Made by a program: the position numbers and the translations under genes. A DNA stretch of 5,204 nt, taken from the NCBI GenBank assembly GCA_013813955.1, contig JACCQW010000366.1:1-5204 (forward strand), read 5' to 3'. The notes under the pieces were generated by a model. It was not told the DNA's origin, did not search any database, and worked only from the letters and a program-made list of their open reading frames with translations. The stretch is from Solirubrobacterales bacterium. GTDB lineage: Bacteria; Actinomycetota; Thermoleophilia; Solirubrobacterales; Solirubrobacteraceae. Shown here one piece after another: positions 1 to 5,204 of the stretch. Position 1 is the stretch's first letter. Every line of letters begins with the position of its first letter.

Positions 1-687
1 GTAGAACTGCAGCGCGTTCATCGTCGCGGTGTAGGGATCGGGGTCGCCGATCATGCCTGCGATGAGCAGCCCCTCGCGGCGCATGGCGTCCAGCGTGTTG
101 CCCAGGCGCGCGCGTGCCACGGCGGCCGCGCGGCCGCCCCCGTCGGTCTGGGGCACGACGACGATGAACATCTGCTCGCCGGCCGCGCTCGCGCGCTCCT
201 TCATCCGCTGCACCAGCTGGTCGGCGCCCGTCGTCTGGTTGGCGACGACCAGCGTGACCGCGAAGGGCAGGCCCTCCGCGTCGAGGTCGGTGACGACGTG
301 GGTCACCGGCAGCCCCGACTCGCCCTCGATGCGCTCGATCAGGTCGCGCCGCAGCCAGCCCGAGGAGGCCACCGGCAGCGTGGAGACGATGACCTCGTCG
401 GGCTGGTACTCGCGGATCGCGTCCATCGTCGCGGTGAACGGATCCTCGTCACCGACCTCCCCGTTGACCGTGACGCCCTCGCCGCGCAGATAGGAGAGGG
501 CCAGGTCGACGCGCACCTGGGCGGCGTCGCGTACGGCCTCGTCGTAGATGACGTAGCCCGCCCTGGGCTTGGTCATCGGGACCACGAGCGAGAACGATGC
601 GTCCTCCTGCCGGGAGCGCTCGCGCACCGTCTCCGTCAGCTTGGCTCCGCCGACGGTCTCGCTGGCCACGACCAGGATGTGGGGCAT
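1..687 (-). CDS. Universal-stress-like protein with tandem domains (partial, C-terminus off window)
   Basis: This frame is open from an ATG at 687 to the window edge and gives 229 residues. It holds two related alpha/beta units. Unit 1 runs from a hydrophobic first strand (ILVVAS, residues 4-9) through GDEDPFTATM (79-88), then DEVIVSTLP (97-105) and WLRRDL (111-116). Unit 2 restarts at TLVVAN (145-150) and repeats GDPDPYTATM (214-223), where the window ends. By analogy with unit 1, about 40 residues are missing. The pattern resembles small actinobacterial proteins of the universal stress (UspA-like) fold, but I do not see a clear Usp ATP-binding glycine motif, so nucleotide binding is unproven. 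Predicted to be soluble: no signal peptide or membrane helix is visible. The start is well supported: AAAGGAG at 703-697 lies 9 bases upstream and overlaps the last codons of ctaD, which implies co-transcription and probably translational coupling. The role beside the oxidase is unknown; a stress or redox link is inference only. Confidence 0.7.
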   Translation of the reverse strand, partial: MPHILVVASETVGGAKLTETVRERSRQEDASFSLVVPMTKPRAGYVIYDEAVRDAAQVRVDLALSYLRGEGVTVNGEVGDEDPFTATMDAIREYQPDEVIVSTLPVASSGWLRRDLIERIEGESGLPVTHVVTDLDAEGLPFAVTLVVANQTTGADQLVQRMKERASAAGEQMFIVVVPQTDGGGRAAAVARARLGNTLDAMRREGLLIAGMIGDPDPYTATMNALQFY

Positions 688-693
688 GCGTCG

Positions 694-2595
694 CTACTCC
701 TTTGGGCTCTCGGCCGGGGCGGGCGCGCCGGCAGGCGTGGGGACGTCGGCCGGCCGGGCGGGCCCGAAGATCCCGTGGACGGCACCGGGCACGCCGTACT
801 CGTAGGGCCCGCCGACCACGGTGGGCACGGCGTCGAAGTTGAAGATCGGCGGCGGGGAGGAGACCTGCCACTCCAGGGTGAGCGCGCGCCAGGGGTTGGC
901 CACCGCGCGCGGGCCGCCGCGCCAGGAGGAGACCATGTTGTAGACGAAGATCAGCGTGCTCAGCCCCACGAAGAAGCTCGCGATCGAGATGAACAGGTTC
1001 CAGTTGCCGAACTGCTCGGCGTAGTCGGCGACCCGGCGCGGCATGCCCTGGACGCCGATGAGGTGCATCGGGGCGAACGTCGCGTTGAAGAAGATGAACG
1101 TCGTCCAGAAGTGCAGCTTGCCGAGCTTCTCGTCGTACATCCGGCCCGTCATCTTCGGGAACCAGTAGTAGACGCCGGCGAAGATCGTCAGCAGCGACCC
1201 GCCGAAGAGCACGTAGTGGATGTGGGCGACGATGAAGTACGTGTCGCTGACGTGGATGGTCACCGGGATCATGGCGAGCATCACGCCCGAGATCCCGCCC
1301 AGCGTGAACATCGACAGAAAGCCCAGGGCGAAGAGCATCGGCGTGTCGAGGTGCAGCACCCCGCGCCACAGCGTCGCCAGCCAGGAGAAGATCTTGATCC
1401 CGGTCGGCACGGCGATGATCGCGGTCGTGATCATCATCGGGATGCGGATCCAGTCCTGCATGCCGGAGACGAACATGTGGTGCGCCCAGACCGTGAAGCC
1501 CAGCGCGACGATGGCCAGCAGCGAGAAGGCCATCATCCGGTAGCCGAAGATCGGCTTTCGGGACTTCACCGCCAGGACCTCGGAGATGATCCCGAAGCCG
1601 GGCAGCATCATGATGTAGACCGCCGGATGCGAGTAGAACCAGAAGACGTGCTGGTACATGAGCACGTCGCCGCCGTTGGTCGATTGGAAGAAGTTGAAGC
1701 CCAGGGCGCGGTCGAAGAGCACGAAGAACTGCGAGGCGGCGACGAACGGGGTGGCGATGACGACCAGCAGCGAGGTCGAGAAGTTTGCCCACACCAGCAG
1801 CGGCATCCGGAAGAAGCTCATCCCGGGCGCACGCATGGTGATGATCGTGACCAGGAAGTTCAGCGCGGTGGCGATCGACGACGCCCCCGCGAACTGCACG
1901 CCGATGGTGAAGAAGACCTGTCCCTCCGGCGCCGTCGTCGACAGCGGCGCGTAGGCGGTCCAGCCACTGGCGAACGAGCCTCCCGGCGCGAAGAACGAGA
2001 GGATCATCATCAGGCCGGCCAGCGGCAGCATCCAGAACGACAGCGCGTTCAGCCGTGGGAAGGCCATGTCCGGCGCTCCGATCATGAGCGGCAGCACGTA
2101 GTTGGCCAGGCCCGCGAACACCGGGATGATGAACAGGAAGATCAGGATCGACGCGTGGACGCTGAACAGCCCGTTGAAGGTGTTCGCGTCGACGAACTGG
2201 CGGCCCGGCTGCGCGAGCTCGGCGCGCATGAGCATCGCGAGGACGCCGCCCACCATGAGGAAGAAGAACGAGGTGACGACATACTGGATGCCGATCACCT
2301 TGTGATCGGTGTTGACCTTGAAGTAGTCGCGCCAGGAGTGCGCACCGTGGCTGGAGTGCTCCTCGGGGATCGTCGGGGCGCCGGACGCCCAGCGGAACCA
2401 GTAGTCGAACGCGCCGAGGCCAACGAGGAAGAACAGCGGCGCGGCGATCAGCGAGAGCTCGAGGACGGCCTCGCCCTTGAGCAGCGGGTCATAGCCGTAG
2501 GCGCCGCGGACGGCCAGGATGAGCGCGTAGGAGAAGGCCACCCCGAGGGCGGTGAACAGGCCTGCGCGGGGAAACCCGGGTGCTCTGAGCTTCAC
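694..2595 (-). CDS. ctaD: Cytochrome c oxidase subunit I (A2-type heme-copper oxidase)
   Basis: Catalytic membrane subunit that reduces O2 to water and pumps protons. Read from GTG 2595 it has 633 residues. Visible ligands are H147 (heme a), H323 with Y327 in YSHPAVY (CuB and the His-Tyr cross-link), H372/H373 in WAHHMF (CuB), H458 (heme a3 iron) and H460 (heme a) in AHIHYVLFGG. K-channel residues T398 and K401 lie in VPTGIKIF. The D-channel entry is D176 in APDMAF, with N183 seven residues on. The helix VI glutamate of A1 enzymes is replaced by the Y321-S322 pair, which marks the A2 type. About 97 residues precede the canonical TDHKVIG start of the fold and include two extra hydrophobic segments (about 12-29 and 46-68). 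The C-terminus is a short proline/alanine-rich tail with no fused subunit III. A GTG at 2601 would add two residues, but it abuts the Shine-Dalgarno run AAGGAGGAGG (2610-2601); the GTG at 2595 has the proper 8-base spacing. It follows ctaC by 28 bases. Confidence 0.97.
   Translation of the reverse strand: MKLRAPGFPRAGLFTALGVAFSYALILAVRGAYGYDPLLKGEAVLELSLIAAPLFFLVGLGAFDYWFRWASGAPTIPEEHSSHGAHSWRDYFKVNTDHKVIGIQYVVTSFFFLMVGGVLAMLMRAELAQPGRQFVDANTFNGLFSVHASILIFLFIIPVFAGLANYVLPLMIGAPDMAFPRLNALSFWMLPLAGLMMILSFFAPGGSFASGWTAYAPLSTTAPEGQVFFTIGVQFAGASSIATALNFLVTIITMRAPGMSFFRMPLLVWANFSTSLLVVIATPFVAASQFFVLFDRALGFNFFQSTNGGDVLMYQHVFWFYSHPAVYIMMLPGFGIISEVLAVKSRKPIFGYRMMAFSLLAIVALGFTVWAHHMFVSGMQDWIRIPMMITTAIIAVPTGIKIFSWLATLWRGVLHLDTPMLFALGFLSMFTLGGISGVMLAMIPVTIHVSDTYFIVAHIHYVLFGGSLLTIFAGVYYWFPKMTGRMYDEKLGKLHFWTTFIFFNATFAPMHLIGVQGMPRRVADYAEQFGNWNLFISIASFFVGLSTLIFVYNMVSSWRGGPRAVANPWRALTLEWQVSSPPPIFNFDAVPTVVGGPYEYGVPGAVHGIFGPARPADVPTPAGAPAPAESPKE
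697..703 (-). promoter_or_regulatory. Ribosome binding site of the Usp-like gene inside the ctaD end
   Basis: AAAGGAG forms the last lysine and glutamate codons of ctaD (AAG GAG before TAG) and lies 9 bases before the ATG at 687. Ribosomes finishing ctaD would therefore pass directly over this start, which fits coupled translation. Confidence 0.65.
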
Positions 2596-2603
2596 CGCCA
2601 CCT

Positions 2604-2610
2604 CCTCCTT
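2604..2610 (-). promoter_or_regulatory. Strong ribosome binding site deciding the ctaD start
   Basis: AAGGAGG reads on the minus strand just upstream of ctaD and is a full anti-16S match. It sits 8 bases before the GTG at 2595 but only 2 bases before the in-frame GTG at 2601, so spacing favours the shorter product. Confidence 0.7.
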
Positions 2611-2623
2611 GTCGCCGTCGGGG

Positions 2624-3673
2624 TCACTTCCCGGCCACCTCGCCGAGGTACTCCACGAGGGCGTCGAGCTCCTCGGGCGACAGCGTATCGCCGTAGTTGG
2701 GCGGCATGACGCCGGCCTGGAAGCCGTCGGACAGCTCGGCGTTCGGCTTTACGATCGACGCCTTGATCGCGGCGGCGTCCTGGCCGGGGAGGGCCTCGTC
2801 GAGGTCGGGCCCTATGCTCGCGTTCGTGCCGGCGTCGGCCAGGGTGTGGCAGGCGCCGCAGGCGGTGGCGTCCCCGTTGCCCTCGGCGAACAGCGCCTTG
2901 CCGTCAGGCGCCTCGCCCTCGGCGCTGGCGCCCTGCGCGGGCTGCTTCTGCTTGGTCAGCCAGCTCTTGAAGGCCTGCGGGCTGACCACGTGCGCGTTCA
3001 CGCGCATGAACGCGTGCCCGAGGCCGCACAGCTCGGCGCACACGACCGGATAGGTGCCCCGGCGGTCGGGCGTGACCCGGTAGCGGGTCTCGATGCCCGG
3101 CACCGCGTCGACCTTCATGCGGAACGCGGGAACCCAGAAGTCGTGGATGACGTCCAGCGACTTGACGTAGAAGCGCACCGGCCGGTCCTGGGGCAGGTAG
3201 AGCTGCTGGGAACGCACCGGCTTGCCGCCGGCCTGGGGGTACTCGAACGTCCAGGTGAACTGCTGGCCGACGACGTTGATGCGCATCTCGTTGGCCTGCG
3301 CCTCCTCGATGTCCACGAGCACCACGTAGGCGTAGGTGCACAGCGCCACGAGGATGATCGCCGGGATCGCGGTCCAGACGATCTCCAGGCGCGTGTTGCC
3401 GTGGATCGGCGGACCGTCGAGGTTCTCCTCCCCGGGCCGCATGCCGAAGTTCCGCACGCTGAAGAGCACGATGATGCTCACGGTCACGAAGATCGGGACC
3501 GAGACCACGATGAGCACGTCCCAGAGCGTGTCGATGGGACCGGCCTGGGTCGAGGCGCCCTCCGGGAACCAGTCGATGGCCAGGCCCACGGCGATCCCGA
3601 TCGCCGAAGCGATCGCGCCGTGGAACACCATCTGCAGCACCGGCGTTCGCTCGTCGCGCTTGCGCTCCCTCAT
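2624..3673 (-). CDS. ctaC: Cytochrome c oxidase subunit II with fused cytochrome c domain (caa3-type)
   Basis: Electron-entry subunit of the oxidase, 349 residues. A basic N-terminus (MRERKRDER) is followed by three hydrophobic segments at about 16-36, 47-73 and 97-119; the first may be a signal anchor. The last contains the family motif WTAIP (100-104). The cupredoxin domain has the aromatic patch QQFTWTFEY (137-145) for electron entry and a complete CuA site: H177 in VIHDFW, then C212, E214, C216, H220 and M223 in CAELCGLGHAFM. After a linker rich in A, G, E, Q and P (about 243-257) comes a class I cytochrome c domain: heme-binding CGACH (272-276), GPDL (288-291) and a likely axial M323 in GVMPPNY. 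The fused heme domain defines the caa3 type, in which the subunit carries its own cytochrome c. The extramembrane domains should face outward. The ATG at 3673 has only a weak AGGA upstream (10-base spacing). It probably begins the ctaC-ctaD-Usp-like unit. Confidence 0.97.
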   Translation of the reverse strand: MRERKRDERTPVLQMVFHGAIASAIGIAVGLAIDWFPEGASTQAGPIDTLWDVLIVVSVPIFVTVSIIVLFSVRNFGMRPGEENLDGPPIHGNTRLEIVWTAIPAIILVALCTYAYVVLVDIEEAQANEMRINVVGQQFTWTFEYPQAGGKPVRSQQLYLPQDRPVRFYVKSLDVIHDFWVPAFRMKVDAVPGIETRYRVTPDRRGTYPVVCAELCGLGHAFMRVNAHVVSPQAFKSWLTKQKQPAQGASAEGEAPDGKALFAEGNGDATACGACHTLADAGTNASIGPDLDEALPGQDAAAIKASIVKPNAELSDGFQAGVMPPNYGDTLSPEELDALVEYLGEVAGK

Positions 3674-3682
3674 CGCGGCGGG

Positions 3683-3712
3683 ATCCTATGTGGTCCGTGC
3701 GATGGACGGCAA
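3683..3712 (-). promoter_or_regulatory. Candidate promoter for ctaC
   Basis: On the minus strand, TTGCCG (3712-3707) is followed after 18 bases by TAGGAT (3688-3683), a reasonable housekeeping-sigma arrangement in GC-rich DNA. The -10-like box ends 9 bases before the ctaC ATG, so transcription would begin within a few bases of the start codon and the mRNA would be almost leaderless. The spacer holds an imperfect dyad (GTCC...GGAC, 3693-3705) that could be an operator. This is inference from motif shape only; AGGA within the box may instead be the ribosome site. Confidence 0.35.
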
Positions 3713-3715
3713 TCA

Positions 3716-3735
3716 GGTGCCGGTCACCCGGCGCC
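3716..3735 (-). terminator. Possible hairpin terminator after the AraC-type gene
   Basis: Arms GGTGCCGG (3716-3723) and CCGGCGCC (3728-3735) pair around a 4-base loop, with one imperfect pair at 3718/3733 (A-C mismatch in the minus-strand RNA). It lies 16 bases past the regulator's stop and just upstream of the candidate ctaC promoter, the expected place for a terminator. There is no U-tract, so it is weak support. Confidence 0.3.
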
Positions 3736-3751
3736 GCCCCGCTGCGGGTGT

Positions 3752-4135
3752 TCAGGCGGCGGCGCGGGCGACCATCGGCACGAAGCCGTCGTCGGCCCGG
3801 AACGCGGACGGGGCGAGCCCGTGATGGCGACGGAACGCCTTGGCGAACTGCGCCGGCTGGCGGTAGCCGACGCGGTGGGCGACGTCGCGGACGGTCATCC
3901 CGCGACCGGTCAGCAGCTCGGCGGCCCGTTCCATGCGGACCGCCGTGAGGTGCTCTCGGAACGAGGTGTTGCCGATCTCGGCGTAGGCGCGCTGCACCTG
4001 GCGGCGCGAGGACGCGACGCGGCGAGCGATGTCGTCGAGTGCGAGATCCGAGCCGTACTCGGCCTCGACGATGGCGACGGCGTCCTCGAAGAGGCTGCGC
4101 CGGTGGCGAATCGTTGCGGAGCGCTGGGTGGGCAT
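3752..4135 (-). CDS. Short AraC/XylS-family transcriptional regulator (DNA-binding domain only)
   Basis: A 127-residue protein that is nearly all the AraC-type double helix-turn-helix domain. The first HTH is about residues 31-52 (LALDDIARRVASSRRQVQRA) and the second about 81-103 (TVRDVAHRVGYRQPAQFAKA), followed by the family's closing motif HHGLAPSAFR (104-113). No ligand-binding or dimerisation domain is present, so it may act as a monomer or depend on abundance rather than on an effector. I chose ATG 4135 because AAAGAG at 4147-4142 is 6 bases upstream and the residues before it do not look like a conserved protein. A TTG at 4234 in the same frame would add 33 residues and an ATG at 4189 would add 18. 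It lies 136 bases after the small membrane protein gene and 78 bases before ctaC, on the same strand. Control of the oxidase genes is a contextual inference; targets are not visible. Confidence 0.88.
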   Translation of the reverse strand: MPTQRSATIRHRRSLFEDAVAIVEAEYGSDLALDDIARRVASSRRQVQRAYAEIGNTSFREHLTAVRMERAAELLTGRGMTVRDVAHRVGYRQPAQFAKAFRRHHGLAPSAFRADDGFVPMVARAAA

Positions 4136-4245
4136 CACCGACTCTTTACGTCGCGACGCCCCGGCGGGATGAGCGCAGGCACCCTGCATCTTCAACCTGG
4201 CGCCTCTACGCTCATGCGCCCATCCTAGGGCCAACCGCGTCCTGC

Positions 4246-4268
4246 GGCCGCACAGCCGCCGGGCGGCC
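4246..4268 (-). terminator. GC-rich hairpin ending the ctaB unit (putative)
   Basis: GGCCGC (4246-4251) and GCGGCC (4263-4268) can pair, and an alternative shorter stem, GCCGC (4255-4259) with GCGGC (4263-4267), lies inside. The structure starts 3 bases past the stop of the 77-residue gene. No U-tract follows. Alternative foldings and very high GC make this a tentative call. Confidence 0.3.
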
Positions 4269-4271
4269 GGC

Positions 4272-4505
4272 TCAGTGGGAGTCGTGATCGAGCGGAAGGT
4301 GCGCCATCTCGCGCCGCGCGTCCATGATCCAGCGGACGATGACCGCGACCGACAGGACCGCGCCGAAGACCACGAGCACCATGCTGATGGTCACCCCCAC
4401 GAGGGCCAGCGTGAGGCCGACCGCGAGCAGCACAGGCTGCAGGCTGCCGCCCGGGAGGTGGATCTCCTCACCGGCAGGGGGGACGGGACGGTCGAGGGGG
4501 CTCAC
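4272..4505 (-). CDS. Small two-helix membrane protein, putative cytochrome oxidase accessory subunit (subunit IV-like)
   Basis: A 77-residue protein. A polar N-terminus with the motif EEIHLPGGS (13-21) leads into two adjacent hydrophobic segments (about 22-41 and 42-61), then a basic turn, DARRE (62-66), and a His-containing tail (HLPLDHDSH). The HLP-glycine/serine motif before a helix pair is reminiscent of small subunit IV-type or accessory segments of actinobacterial and related oxidases, but this is recall and not an alignment. Its position between ctaB and ctaC supports an oxidase role. The only in-frame start is GTG 4505: the frame is open upstream to a TAG at 4562-4560 but has no ATG, GTG or TTG in that stretch. 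There is no good Shine-Dalgarno, so initiation may depend on the 15-codon frame that overlaps it as GTGA. A frameshift joining the two frames is another possibility. Confidence 0.65.
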   Translation of the reverse strand: MSPLDRPVPPAGEEIHLPGGSLQPVLLAVGLTLALVGVTISMVLVVFGAVLSVAVIVRWIMDARREMAHLPLDHDSH

Positions 4506-4549
4506 GAAATCGAGCCGTTGCTCGACGAGGGGTGCGTGACGACGGTCAT
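4502..4549 (-). other. 15-codon upstream reading frame overlapping the next start (possible coupling ORF or frame-shifted N-terminus)
   Basis: ATG 4549 begins MTVVTHPSSSNGSIS and stops at TGA 4504-4502. That stop shares bases with the GTG start of the 77-residue gene (GTGA overlap). AGGG lies about 8 bases upstream of the ATG. It may be a short translated leader that feeds ribosomes to the downstream GTG, or the true N-terminus of that protein separated by a one- or two-base indel. It is too short for a family assignment. Confidence 0.3.
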
Positions 4550-4559
4550 CGCGATCGCC

Positions 4560-4670
4560 CTACGACACATAGATCGCGGCCGCGACGAAGGTCATGCCGA
4601 ACATAACGAAGCAGACGGCCCCGGCGATGAGGCCGGAGCGCAGGTTGCGGCGCGCGAGCTTGCGGTCCAT
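4560..4670 (-). CDS. 36-residue single-helix membrane protein, possible oxidase assembly or accessory peptide
   Basis: ATG 4670 to TAG 4562-4560 encodes 36 residues. A basic start (MDRKLARRNLRS) is followed by one hydrophobic helix (about 13-35: GLIAGAVCFVMFGMTFVAAA, then IYV) and an immediate stop. The basic residues should keep the N-terminus in the cytoplasm. The pattern RRN-x-R, a helix with MFGMTF, and a closing small-residue/Tyr stretch recalls the membrane anchor of Cox11/CtaG copper chaperones, but the copper-binding soluble domain is absent. Small oxidase assembly proteins of similar size are known in other bacteria, so a genuine short protein is plausible. It starts 9 bases after the ctaB stop. 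AGGA, overlapping the end of ctaB, is 7 bases before the ATG, consistent with co-translation. Function is not established. Confidence 0.6.
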   Translation of the reverse strand: MDRKLARRNLRSGLIAGAVCFVMFGMTFVAAAIYVS

Positions 4671-4679
4671 CGGCGGATC

Positions 4680-5204
4680 CTAGACCTTGGCGTCCAGGAC
4701 CATCGCGCCGAACAGCAGCGCGAGGTAGGCCAGCGAGAACAGGTACAGCCGCAGCGCGCTGCGGCGGTCGGCGCGGCGGTACAGCGTCACCGCCGCGACG
4801 ATGAACAGCCCGCCGAGGACGAGCGAGGCCACGAGGTAGGTGACGCCGAAGCCGCCGGCGCAGAACGGCAGCTGGGTCACCGCGTACAGCAGCACCGAGT
4901 ACAGCAGGATCTGCTTGCGCGTCTCGTGCTCACCGCGTACGACCGGCAGCATCGGCACCCCGACGCGCGCGTACTCGTCCTTCATCAGGATCGACAGCGC
5001 CCAGAAGTGCGGTGGCGTCCAGAAGAAGACGATCGCGAAGAGATACAGCGGCATGCCGCCCAGGCCGCCCGTGACCGCCGCCCAGCCGACGAGCGGCGGG
5101 ATCGCGCCCGCCGCGCCGCCGATGACGATGTTCTGCGGCGTTCGCCGCTTGAGCCAGACCGTGTAGACGAACACGTAGCCCAGAAAGCCCGAGAAGGCCA
5201 GCGC
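4680..5204 (-). CDS. ctaB: Protoheme IX farnesyltransferase / heme O synthase (partial, N-terminus off window)
   Basis: UbiA-family membrane prenyltransferase that adds a farnesyl group to heme B to make heme O, the precursor of the heme A in aa3-type oxidases. The last 174 residues are present and the frame is open to the window edge; a GTG at 5174 is internal, not the start. Family signatures in the fragment are YTVWLKRRTPQN (14-25), NIVIGGAAGAIPPLVGW (25-41), TPPHFWAL (63-70) and the second acidic region KDEYARVGVPMLPVV (75-89). The first Asp-rich motif (NDxxD type) would lie in the missing N-terminal part. Hydrophobic helices follow to the C-terminus (about 98-117, 121-141 and 151-170), with a short DAKV end. 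The stop is TAG 4682-4680, 9 bases before the next gene, so this is the upstream member of a small operon leading toward the oxidase structural genes. Confidence 0.95.
   Translation of the reverse strand, partial: ALAFSGFLGYVFVYTVWLKRRTPQNIVIGGAAGAIPPLVGWAAVTGGLGGMPLYLFAIVFFWTPPHFWALSILMKDEYARVGVPMLPVVRGEHETRKQILLYSVLLYAVTQLPFCAGGFGVTYLVASLVLGGLFIVAAVTLYRRADRRSALRLYLFSLAYLALLFGAMVLDAKV

Noticed and set aside
449..1792. 447-codon minus-strand frame overlapping ctaD and the Usp-like gene
   Set aside because: It is out of frame with ctaD over its conserved motifs and rich in Arg, Ala and Leu without family signals; it is a shadow frame.
298..2709. 803-codon open frame on the plus strand opposite ctaD and the Usp-like gene
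   Set aside because: It is antisense to a subunit I gene with all catalytic ligands. Its product is a low-complexity string of Arg, His, Asp, Glu and Gly with no domain, as expected from the GC-rich third positions of the opposite strand.
4175..4187. 13-base dyad GCAGG-CAC-CCTGC in the leader of the AraC-type gene
   Set aside because: Only 5-base arms in GC-rich DNA, with no second copy near ctaC to support an operator.
4167..4225. Imperfect inverted repeat (11-base arms at 4167-4177 and 4215-4225, 10 of 11 matching) upstream of the AraC-type gene
   Set aside because: Arms are 37 bases apart and a match of this quality is not surprising by chance in a GC-rich 136-base gap. AraC-type proteins more often bind direct repeats.
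2552..4228. 558-codon open frame on the plus strand opposite ctaC and the AraC-type gene
   Set aside because: It runs across two well-supported minus-strand genes and their intergenic gap and has the biased composition of an antisense shadow.
4136..4234. N-terminal extension of the AraC-type protein from TTG 4234
   Set aside because: The extra 33 residues look like translated intergenic DNA, the TTG has no ribosome site, and ATG 4135 has AAAGAG at suitable spacing.
4244..4251. Eight-base palindrome GCGGCCGC
   Set aside because: A restriction-site palindrome expected in GC-rich DNA; it is accounted for as part of the putative terminator region.

Overview
The window is a GC-rich bacterial segment. 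Every gene I can support lies on the minus strand, so transcription runs from high to low coordinates. The content is an aerobic respiratory cluster: a caa3-type cytochrome c oxidase with heme-O synthase and small membrane proteins. The coding GC bias, the GTG starts, the A2-type subunit I with an N-terminal extension and the linked universal-stress-like protein suggest an actinobacterium, perhaps Thermoleophilia/Solirubrobacterales. That placement is inference from recall, not from a search.

Layout in transcription order. 5204-4680: the C-terminal part of ctaB (protoheme IX farnesyltransferase); its N-terminus is outside the window. 4670-4560: an unlabelled 36-residue single-helix protein starting 9 bases after ctaB. 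4549-4502: a 15-codon reading frame whose stop overlaps the next start. 4505-4272: a 77-residue protein with two membrane helices. A GC-rich hairpin at 4268-4246 may end this first unit. 4135-3752: a short AraC/XylS-type DNA-binding protein, followed by a second weak hairpin. 3712-3683: a candidate promoter. 3673-2624: ctaC, subunit II with a CuA site fused to a cytochrome c domain. 2595-694: ctaD, subunit I. 687-1: a protein with two tandem universal-stress-like domains, running out of the window.

How the genes fit together: CtaB makes heme O, the precursor of the heme A used by CtaD. CtaC takes electrons through its heme c and CuA centre and passes them to heme a and the heme a3/CuB site of CtaD, which reduces oxygen and pumps protons. 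The two small membrane proteins are plausible accessory or assembly factors. The AraC-type regulator sits between the two groups and could control one or both. No subunit III (ctaE), heme A synthase (ctaA) or Sco/Cox11 copper chaperone is visible.

This is mainly a recognisable respiratory locus. I see no mobile element, CRISPR array, RNA gene or clearly new system. The points most worth a second look are the small genes around 4500-4670, the missing subunit III, the embedded regulator, the N-terminal extension of CtaD and the duplicated stress-like domain protein.
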